Of a stretch of DNA of 64,000 nt, positions 16,927-23,565 are shown piece after piece. This stretch comes from Lachnospiraceae bacterium. Lineage in GTDB: Bacteria; Bacillota; Clostridia; Lachnospirales; Lachnospiraceae. Under the pieces are notes generated by a model. It was not told the DNA's origin, made no database searches, and saw only the letters and a program-made list of their open reading frames with translations. The DNA lies in the NCBI GenBank assembly GCA_910575445.1, contig CAJTFW010000009.1, positions 1 through 64,000 of the forward strand. The letters run 5' to 3'. A program made the translations under genes and the position numbers. Each line of letters opens with the position of its first letter. The first letter of the stretch is position 1.

Positions 16927-18057
16927 CTAAGTATATCCCGTTTTTTTCATTTTGTCAAGTATATGAATTTTAAGTATTAGGATTTGAATAATACCTACAA
17001 TAATTCCACATAGGAAAAACGCTTTTATATTTATTCTCAAAATCCGCAGATATAAAAGCAATATATAAAATATCAAAAAAAGCAGAAAGCTGCTTAGCAA
17101 TTCCGCACATGTAAATATATATATATTTTGTGTGATGCTGCTTTTTTCTTTTCTAATATATCTTAGATAGAATATGCCTGCAATCAATAAAGCGATGAAC
17201 AAACAGGCGATAAACCATTCTATGCCAATTCCTGTTTTTTCCTTAATGGAATATTTTACAGGAGAAATACTGATTGAATAATCTCCACATTCTGCATTGG
17301 ATAACAGTTGTTCTATATCGCTAGATGTATATGCAAAATCCTCCTTGGGGGATATCATAAGGCCACTTGTCTTGTTCGCATAATGGATACTGATTCCTTC
17401 CATATCATCAGGTACTTCCAATATATCAAAACTAGGCATCATAATATATTTATCCAAATATATCATCTGGAGTGGATTACAAATATTTGCATCTTTTTCC
17501 AGAATTCCAACAACTTCAAATGTATACATATCATATAGATAGTCAGCAGAAAATTGAGCACCCAATGGAAATACATCTCGATATTCATATCCAAGAACAA
17601 CCGGAATCGTACCTCCACGAAACTGATAGTCTTTATCCGTTAAAAGTCTTCCTGCATAACATTCCAGATGATTGTCTGCTTGTAGATTCTCGCTGACTTG
17701 AATACATAAAGCAGCTTCACAATTTTCAGATAACGCCTCCGTCTCATAATCAAAAAATTCCTGAGAAGCGGGCAGCTTCTGCAAATATTGCAGATAACAT
17801 TCATAATAATCATATCTGGAATTATTACAAAGCTGTGTATATAATTCCATATATTTTTCTAAAGGAACAGAAAAAGGACTGCTTTCCTGCTGTAATTGAA
17901 AATAGACATGCTCCCTGTCAATGCTTTCTTCCATTGTATTTGTTTTATACAGACCAAAGAACCATAATAAAAAAGATAAAATTATCAAAAAGACAGTCAG
18001 TCTAAGAGAAGCATTGAATATTATTTTTAGGTTAATTTTAGAGTTTTGTTTCATCAT
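16927..18057 (-). CDS. FtsX/MacB-like membrane protein, possible bacteriocin-associated permease
   Basis: A 376-aa protein with one N-terminal membrane segment (about residues 14-34), a large extracytoplasmic domain and three C-terminal segments (about 275-295, 310-332 and 340-362). This is the layout of MacB/FtsX-type ABC permeases, with half the length of the DUF1430 proteins that accompany lactococcin 972. No ATPase gene is adjacent. It lies 95 bases downstream of the secreted lactococcin-like gene on the same strand and probably shares its transcript. The coding sequence is visibly AT-rich. An immunity or export role is inferred from context only. Confidence 0.55.
   Translation of the reverse strand: MMKQNSKINLKIIFNASLRLTVFLIILSFLLWFFGLYKTNTMEESIDREHVYFQLQQESSPFSVPLEKYMELYTQLCNNSRYDYYECYLQYLQKLPASQEFFDYETEALSENCEAALCIQVSENLQADNHLECYAGRLLTDKDYQFRGGTIPVVLGYEYRDVFPLGAQFSADYLYDMYTFEVVGILEKDANICNPLQMIYLDKYIMMPSFDILEVPDDMEGISIHYANKTSGLMISPKEDFAYTSSDIEQLLSNAECGDYSISISPVKYSIKEKTGIGIEWFIACLFIALLIAGIFYLRYIRKEKSSITQNIYIFTCAELLSSFLLFLIFYILLLYLRILRINIKAFFLCGIIVGIIQILILKIHILDKMKKTGYT
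16930..16958 (-). promoter_or_regulatory. SRP RNA promoter
   Basis: On the minus strand, consensus -35 TTGACA (16953-16958), a 17-base spacer and -10 TATACT (16930-16935). It lies inside the last codons of the FtsX-like gene at 16927-18057. Confidence 0.8.
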
Positions 18058-18152
18058 ATATTTTCAGTTCACCATTATATCTAAATTATCTGTTTGAAAA
18101 AATACTTATATTTTACAGAGAAGGACTTAACCTTCTCTGTATCATTATCAGT

Positions 18153-18626
18153 CTAATCTTCTGTTCCATATTTTACTGTATGAATGGCAGTATCCCATAC
18201 ATCTATCATACAGTATGTTCCAACAGCTCTTACAGTTCCATAGCCCCATTGGCGACCAGAATCTCCTTTTTTACCACCTACGCCGTTGTCAAGATAAGTT
18301 CTTGTATAATGATAGGTGTTTAAAACTTTACCATCAGATATGTGTTGTGAGTAGCCAACAGGACGTGCAGTATTGTCAGATTGTCTATATTCCATCTCTC
18401 CCCAAACTTTCCAATATGTTGTAGCCCTTGTTAAAGCAGATTCTTCCTTAGATGCCTCCTCGAGCGAAAAGGTAGGATCTTGTAATGCTTCTTCCAGAGA
18501 TACATCTTCTCTTTCTGCTTCAATATTCGATGGTTTAATAGTATTGATATCTTTTGCAGAAACAGGAATTATCGATGTGAAAACTAACATACAAACTGAC
18601 ATTGTTAATAACATATTTTTTTTCAT
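18153..18626 (-). CDS. Secreted lactococcin-972-like protein, candidate bacteriocin
   Basis: A 157-aa preprotein with a clear signal peptide (KKNMLLTMSVCMLVF, cleavage near PVSA-KD), an acidic middle (residues 30-65) and a C-terminal domain rich in Tyr, Trp and Gly. The C-terminal pattern GYSQHISDGKVLNTYHYTRT followed by KKGDSGRQWGYGTVRAVG resembles the ySNY.H..K.H..s and aGkWA segments of lactococcin-972 relatives. AAAGGAG lies eight bases before the ATG. The family assignment is by eye and only moderate; a secreted surface-active protein is the safe statement. Confidence 0.5.
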   Translation of the reverse strand: MKKNMLLTMSVCMLVFTSIIPVSAKDINTIKPSNIEAEREDVSLEEALQDPTFSLEEASKEESALTRATTYWKVWGEMEYRQSDNTARPVGYSQHISDGKVLNTYHYTRTYLDNGVGGKKGDSGRQWGYGTVRAVGTYCMIDVWDTAIHTVKYGTED

Positions 18627-18832
18627 AGCTGATCTCCTTTAATAATTTAAATTAGCGAAACATATTTTCTAAAACTTCATTTTCTTGTGCATTGAACTTT
18701 CTTCCCTCTTTCTATATTTGTATATTCATATAACCCAACCTTCACACATAGATTTTTGCAATATACTTTAATAATTCAGTATCTGGCAAATTCAAGTATG
18801 AAGTTTGAGAAATAAGTCATTATATTAGTCTT

Positions 18833-18861
18833 ATAGTATCAGCATATATATATTTTGTCAA
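18833..18861 (-). promoter_or_regulatory. Promoter of the bacteriocin-like gene pair
   Basis: On the minus strand, -35 TTGACA (18856-18861), a 17-base spacer and -10 TACTAT (18833-18838). It implies a 5' leader of about 200 bases, in which I see no coding sequence. The rest of the 18627-18984 gap shows only AT-rich sequence. Confidence 0.65.
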
Positions 18862-18984
18862 TAGTATATTTTTATTCTATGTATTCATCTTACATCATTA
18901 TAATCAACCCGATGAACAGATTTATCATCAGAAATCAGGCCTTCCAAAATTTAATATACTGGCTTTAACAGTGGGTTAAGATAG

Positions 18985-19224
18985 GATAGTGTAAAATTTT
19001 AGTCGGGTTTAAAAATATGGCTGCAAGGAATCATATAAGTGACGCCAGGACAGGAGGGCAATAGGTTCCTTCCAGACCCCGCTCCTGGGCGTCGCTTATA
19101 TGAACCCCCTTGCCCCCAAAGCAAATCTATTGTAAAGTATAAAGAACATCCATCACTTCTGTACAAAACAAACTATCCGAGGCAGTTTCTGACCAGTCAA
19201 AACCGAAAGTAAAGTTACACTATC
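18985..19224. mobile_element. MITE-like 240-bp element with terminal inverted repeats (copy B)
   Basis: It begins GATAGTGTAA and ends TTACACTATC, perfect 10-bp inverted ends that continue imperfectly (AGTCGGGTTT against AAAACCGAAAG). Inside is a hairpin with arms near 19031-19050 (TCATATAAGTGACGCCAGGA) and 19083-19103 (one insertion and one mismatch). There is no coding capacity. The right end is repeated at 1-122 and the hairpin module is repeated at about 55020-55085. Target duplication is not clear. Confidence 0.65.
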
Positions 19225-19325
19225 TAAGGTAGTCAAAAGTAATATTTTATGTTATATTTATATTATAAGAACTTGAAACTTTAAAAACATAAAGTCATGA
19301 AATATTGCAAAAAGTGGAGAAAAGT

Positions 19326-19664
19326 GTGAAATCAATAGAGCAAAATATTAAAAAATCCATAATAGAAATGCTAATTTTAAAATTTATAAATGAATCTGAC
19401 AAATATGGATACCAGATTACTCAAGAGTTTAAAAAAAGGAGTAATGGAAAATTTTCTATTTTGGAAGGTTCAATGTATCCCATTCTATACAGGCTAACAG
19501 ATGAAAAATGCATTTCCTCTTATGAGAAGAAGGTAGGAGTACGGCAAACTAGAATTTATTATCATATTGAAGAACTCGGAAAAGAAAGATTATTTCAAAT
19601 GATAGAGGAATACCAAGCGACTATTAAAACAGTAGATTCTTTATTAGCAAGCAATGATACCTAA
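19326..19664 (+). CDS. PadR-family transcriptional regulator
   Basis: About 112 aa. A winged-helix PadR domain with IEMLILKFINESDKYGYQIT, then LEGSMYPILYRLTDEKCISS and RIYYHIEELGKERL, matches the short PadR group that often represses neighbouring permeases or multidrug exporters. I prefer the GTG at 19326 with GGAG six bases upstream over a TTG at 19305. It is AT-rich and starts about 100 bases after the MITE-like element. Target unknown. Confidence 0.8.
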   Translation: MKSIEQNIKKSIIEMLILKFINESDKYGYQITQEFKKRSNGKFSILEGSMYPILYRLTDEKCISSYEKKVGVRQTRIYYHIEELGKERLFQMIEEYQATIKTVDSLLASNDT

Positions 19665-19729
19665 ATATGATTGCTGATATATCTATGAAGATTTTTATAT
19701 CCTTTGGTTATAACACCCTAACAACCACA

Positions 19730-19795
19730 AGCAGTTACTGCACAATCTTGGTCAACCATGATATGACCTTTACAGTGCCGAGTAACTGCTTTTTT
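19730..19795 (+). terminator. Terminator of padR with nested hairpin
   Basis: AGCAGTTACT (19730-19739) pairs with AGTAACTGCT (19781-19790), followed by TTTTTT. A small GGTCA/TGACC stem sits in the loop. The rest of the gap to 19926 holds the next promoter. Confidence 0.7.
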
Positions 19796-19836
19796 ATGTT
19801 ATACCCGTGTTGTCAGTGGTGGGAGCAAGCAATATA

Positions 19837-19900
19837 TTGACAAACTTGCCAAATTAAAGTATTATAAAAAATATTAATAATTATTAGAAAAAACTAATAA
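19837..19900 (+). promoter_or_regulatory. Promoter and dyad operator of the M56/BlaI unit
   Basis: -35 TTGACA (19837-19842), a 17-base spacer, -10 TATTAT (19860-19865), then the dyad TTATTAG-N6-CTAATAA (19881-19900) over the likely start region. The dyad is a candidate site for the BlaI-type repressor encoded two genes on; it is not the TACA/TGTA type of classical bla operators. Confidence 0.55.
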
Positions 19901-19926
19901 AGAGTTTGTGAAGGAGCCCCTGTATT

Positions 19927-21276
19927 ATGTTTAAGACCCTTCTTATTGCAATATTTAAAAATATGTTTTTTGTTATGTCTGCATCAGGGACAGTTGTTTT
20001 TGTTTTTTATATGTTATTGTATCCATTATCCCAACGATATTTTTCGCTGAAATGGAGATATCGTATCTTAAAATTAGCAATGATGTTTTTCCTGATTCCA
20101 TTTCCGTTATGTAAATATCATGTGTGGGGATTCTTTTATGATCATTTCTCATGGATACGGGAAATAGCCCGTCAATATGAATCTCCGGTAATAAATACCG
20201 ATTATATCATTGTTGCCAATCATAATTCGATATTGCTGTCGCCAAAAGTTCAATCTGTTTATTTGATAGTATCAGTTATTGTGTTAATTTCCTCCTTTCT
20301 GCTTTGGAAACAAATCACACAATATCGAAAAATGAAACAAATATGTTTTATAGATTTAAGAGACTCAGCAGAGCAGAAATTACAGGAGTGTTTTTCTGAA
20401 AAGAAAACAGCACTGAATATAAAAAGAAAAGTAAAGTTTATCTGTTCTGAATACTGCGAATCGCCAATCACAATTGGAGTGCTGTCCCCCGTCATATTGT
20501 TTCCAATATGGGAGAAGGACAATCAAATGGATGATAAACTGTACGAATATATGATTACACATGAATTAGTACATATTAAGCATAATGATGTATTGATAAA
20601 ATTAACAGCTTTATTAGTCCTAGCAATTCACTGGTTTAATCCATTTGTATATTTGTTTATTAGTGAACTATCTTGTATTAGCGAGATGTATTGTGACAGT
20701 GTGGTAATGGATGGAAAAGGAGAAGAAGAACGTAGTAAATATGGGAATTTATTATTAAAACTGATTCTAGAAAACGTTTCTTTAGATAAACAGCAATTTG
20801 GAGTGGGATTTGCAAATTTTAGAAAAAAGAAATTGTATAAAAGGAGAATTTTGGAAATGAAAGGAAATAAAAAATATAAAGTTTTTTTATCTGCAATTAT
20901 GTCTGTTTTTGTCTGCATGGCTGGAGGAATTACTGTTTTTGCATATCAACCACCCTCTACAATCACAAATGAAACTAATGAAACTGTTAGTACCGATATG
21001 TCTGTTTCGGCTGAATCACTTTTACCAGAAAAACTAGTATCCGATTATTTTGCTGTTGATGATGGAATCGTTTATGATCTCTGTCATATAGACGAAAATG
21101 TTAAGGCATCTTGTAACCACAATTATGCCACTTCTGTAAAGACAACAAGTCATATAAAAGATGGTAATGGTGGATGTACAGTTAAAATATATTCAGCACT
21201 TAAATGTACAAAATGTTCTGATATAAAAATAAAAGAATTACTAAGCACTCATAGCTATGTGTCATGTCCACATTAA
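19927..21276 (+). CDS. BlaR1/MecR1-like M56 metallopeptidase sensor with Cys/His-rich tail
   Basis: A 449-aa membrane protein with four N-proximal or central membrane segments, a zinc-protease site ITHELVHIKHNDV with further residues in SCISEMYCDSVVM, a last membrane segment at about 315-335 and an exported C-terminal domain of about 110 aa. It lacks the penicillin-binding domain of BlaR1. The tail holds several Cys and His (CNHNY, CTKCSD, SYVSCPH), which suggests a metal- or redox-sensitive ectodomain. It is presumed to inactivate the BlaI-type repressor encoded next. The ribosome site is GAAGGAG, slightly far from the ATG. Confidence 0.8.
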   Translation: MFKTLLIAIFKNMFFVMSASGTVVFVFYMLLYPLSQRYFSLKWRYRILKLAMMFFLIPFPLCKYHVWGFFYDHFSWIREIARQYESPVINTDYIIVANHNSILLSPKVQSVYLIVSVIVLISSFLLWKQITQYRKMKQICFIDLRDSAEQKLQECFSEKKTALNIKRKVKFICSEYCESPITIGVLSPVILFPIWEKDNQMDDKLYEYMITHELVHIKHNDVLIKLTALLVLAIHWFNPFVYLFISELSCISEMYCDSVVMDGKGEEERSKYGNLLLKLILENVSLDKQQFGVGFANFRKKKLYKRRILEMKGNKKYKVFLSAIMSVFVCMAGGITVFAYQPPSTITNETNETVSTDMSVSAESLLPEKLVSDYFAVDDGIVYDLCHIDENVKASCNHNYATSVKTTSHIKDGNGGCTVKIYSALKCTKCSDIKIKELLSTHSYVSCPH

Positions 21277-21295
21277 TATTTGAAAGGAAGGTAAA

Positions 21296-21664
21296 ATGAA
21301 AAAAAATTATGATTTAACAAAAACAGAGGAACAGATTATGGAACTGTTGTGGGCAACAGAGGACCCCATGACATTCAGAGAGATTATGGATATTGCAATC
21401 AACAAGTGGGGAAAAACGTGGAAGGTTCAAACACTGAATACCTTTCTTCTGGGATTGCAAAAAATGGAACTGGTTGGAGCCAAGAAGGGTACATCATGTA
21501 ATTATTATTATGCTCTATGTACAAAAGAGCAGCATATTCATAACTGGACAAAAAAGATGGTAGCAGAGTGTTATGGGAATTCCTTTAGCCGTTTTGTAGC
21601 CGCTTTTATTGGAGATGGAAAATTATCGGAAAAAGATGCAGAAGAATTAAAAAAATGGCTCTGA
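21296..21664 (+). CDS. BlaI/MecI/CopY-family transcriptional repressor
   Basis: A 122-aa winged-helix repressor: LTKTEEQIMELLWATEDPMTF, then the recognition-helix region TWKVQTLNTFLLGLQKM and a C-terminal dimerisation helix bundle. GAAAGGAAG lies seven bases before the ATG. It follows its M56 sensor by 19 bases, so the order is sensor then repressor. Likely target: the dyad at 19881-19900. Confidence 0.85.
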   Translation: MKKNYDLTKTEEQIMELLWATEDPMTFREIMDIAINKWGKTWKVQTLNTFLLGLQKMELVGAKKGTSCNYYYALCTKEQHIHNWTKKMVAECYGNSFSRFVAAFIGDGKLSEKDAEELKKWL

Positions 21665-21693
21665 GCAACAAAAGAGCCATATAAGGAGAAGAT

Positions 21694-22086
21694 ATGGACA
21701 AGAATCTAAAAAGAGCCTTAAAACTTTATCTTACAAATATTTTTAGAAAGTTACCAGATTCGTCTAAAAAAAGAAGGAAATTCATACATTTATTAAAACA
21801 AAATATATTAGATTATATTAATGAAAAATCTATTAATAAAATCGAGGATATTTATATGCAATTTGGAACCGTAGATGAAATTGTAGAAGCATATTTAGAT
21901 GACATATCCTATAAATATTTAAGAGAACAAATAAAAATAACTAGAATGCAAAAAGCTTGTATGTATATTACTATTTTGACAGTAATTGTTGGTACATTTG
22001 CATATAATATTATCTTGTATTATAGTAATAAAAAGGATAAAAGTATCAAGAATGATACTTCTATCCTTTTATTCTTCAATCAATGA
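21694..22086 (+). CDS. Small membrane protein of the M56/BlaI unit
   Basis: A 130-aa, Lys-rich protein: an N-terminal helical domain of about 85 residues with RKLPDSSKKRRKFIHLLKQN and YMQFGTVDEIVEAYLDD, similar in layout to DUF1700/DUF6120-type proteins, then one membrane segment (about 88-110) and a charged tail. It starts 29 bases after blaI with AAGGAG. The 3' end of the coding sequence contains a terminator-like hairpin, so part of the tail may be structural overlap. Function unknown. Confidence 0.65.
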   Translation: MDKNLKRALKLYLTNIFRKLPDSSKKRRKFIHLLKQNILDYINEKSINKIEDIYMQFGTVDEIVEAYLDDISYKYLREQIKITRMQKACMYITILTVIVGTFAYNIILYYSNKKDKSIKNDTSILLFFNQ

Positions 22087-22110
22087 CATCATGCATTTAT
22101 GTCATGTTTC
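22031..22110 (+). terminator. Two consecutive terminator hairpins at the end of the M56/BlaI unit
   Basis: The first (22031-22070) pairs AAAAGGATA and AAGTATCA with TGATACTT and TATCCTTTT inside the last codons of the gene. The second (22083-22105) pairs ATGACAT with ATGTCAT and is followed by TTTCTTCTTTC. Confidence 0.65.
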
Positions 22111-22159
22111 TTCTTTCTTTTATATTTTAAGTACCGAAAACGGAAATATATCCCATTTT

Positions 22160-23530
22160 TCATAGAATCTCCTTTTGATAAAATGCACAGCCACAGCGTC
22201 CATTTTCTTTTACCTGATATAGAGCAAGGTCTGCTTTTTTATATAATTCCTCTGCATATCCACTCTCTGAAAATGCCACACCTATGCTAAGAGAGACTGG
22301 TGGCAAGCCATCTTCAGGATGCAAAAGTGCCTCATTCATCTCTGTAATCTTTCGCTTTATCACGGATTGCATATCTTCTGTAATATTGGTTAAAATCGCT
22401 GCAAATTCATCTCCACCAATACGAGCCGGGTAATCCGTGGTACGAAAGCTTTCTTTGAGAATCTTAGCCACTTTTTTCAGCACCTGGTCTCCGATTTCAT
22501 GTCCATAGCCATCATTGACCTGCTTAAATTTGTCCACATCCACGATAAGAAAAGCCAGTGGAATTGGTTTCGCCGCTAACACTTTTTTCAGGTTTTCAAA
22601 AGCGCCCCGGTTCATAATACCCGTCAGTGGGTCATATTCTGCCTGGTGGCGAAGCATCGCTTCATTGGCAGCGTTAAGCTCATAGATATCATTGTAAGTC
22701 AAAGCCAGATATTTAAACTCATAAGAGCCTGTAATCTCCATCTGCTTTTCCTGTTTGATGCAATCCACATAGATACGAAGCGGCTTGATAATAAGCAGCA
22801 TAATCATCAAAAAAGTAATCACATTTTCCACAAAAAGAATACTGATAAAAATACGCTGCCGATTCATAGTACTCTCTAAAGTACCTGCACTACGTAACAT
22901 CCGCTCATATGTAATCTCATGGATACTCTCGATAGAGTTGGCAATGTTTAGAGAAATCTGCTCTTTGGCATTCTCATACTGGTCTCCAAAGACAATCTCT
23001 TTGGCTCGCTCTTTTAACTCCTGCGAACTTAATGCTCTGTCTTCCTCTGCTAATACAACCTCTTTTACTTCCTCTGGCAGATTGTTTCTATCATATCCTT
23101 CTGCCTCCGAGATAAGGCGCATTGCATAGATTTCCTGGCTCATCAGATTATTGGAGTACTCTAAGGCTTCTACAAGATATTCATAAGGTTTTTCATTTTT
23201 GTAATAGTGTTCTAACTGCTCCATCGCAAGTTCTCTACGCCTGGTCTCGTGAACCTCTGTAAAATAATGCTCCATATATTTTGCTTCCGCTGTCACCGTA
23301 TAGAGTCGAACTTGCTCTGTCAGATAAGCAGAACCCTCCAGCAAAAGGCGGTCACTCTCATCACAGGCAATATAGTTCTCCATAGACGTATATACACTCT
23401 TATATTGCTCTAAGACATGTATAGTGGCTAAAATCAGAAAAATATATAAGATACAGGATATCATAATCATAGTAAAATTCACAGTACGAATACGAATCCC
23501 TTTGATAGATTTTGGTTCTGGGTGGTGCAT
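22160..23530 (-). CDS. Membrane-bound diguanylate cyclase
   Basis: A 456-aa protein with membrane segments at about 18-40 and 225-248 flanking an extracytoplasmic helical sensor domain, then a GGDEF domain. The active site RIGGDEFAA is intact, DVDKFKQVNDGYGH supplies the metal/substrate residues and an inhibitory I-site RTTD stands five residues before GGDEF. It should make cyclic di-GMP under product feedback control. The ligand of the sensor part is unknown. It is a single gene. Confidence 0.9.
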   Translation of the reverse strand: MHHPEPKSIKGIRIRTVNFTMIMISCILYIFLILATIHVLEQYKSVYTSMENYIACDESDRLLLEGSAYLTEQVRLYTVTAEAKYMEHYFTEVHETRRRELAMEQLEHYYKNEKPYEYLVEALEYSNNLMSQEIYAMRLISEAEGYDRNNLPEEVKEVVLAEEDRALSSQELKERAKEIVFGDQYENAKEQISLNIANSIESIHEITYERMLRSAGTLESTMNRQRIFISILFVENVITFLMIMLLIIKPLRIYVDCIKQEKQMEITGSYEFKYLALTYNDIYELNAANEAMLRHQAEYDPLTGIMNRGAFENLKKVLAAKPIPLAFLIVDVDKFKQVNDGYGHEIGDQVLKKVAKILKESFRTTDYPARIGGDEFAAILTNITEDMQSVIKRKITEMNEALLHPEDGLPPVSLSIGVAFSESGYAEELYKKADLALYQVKENGRCGCAFYQKEIL

Positions 23531-23565
23531 AAAGTTCTCCTTTTACTATTACTTTTCATTTTTAT

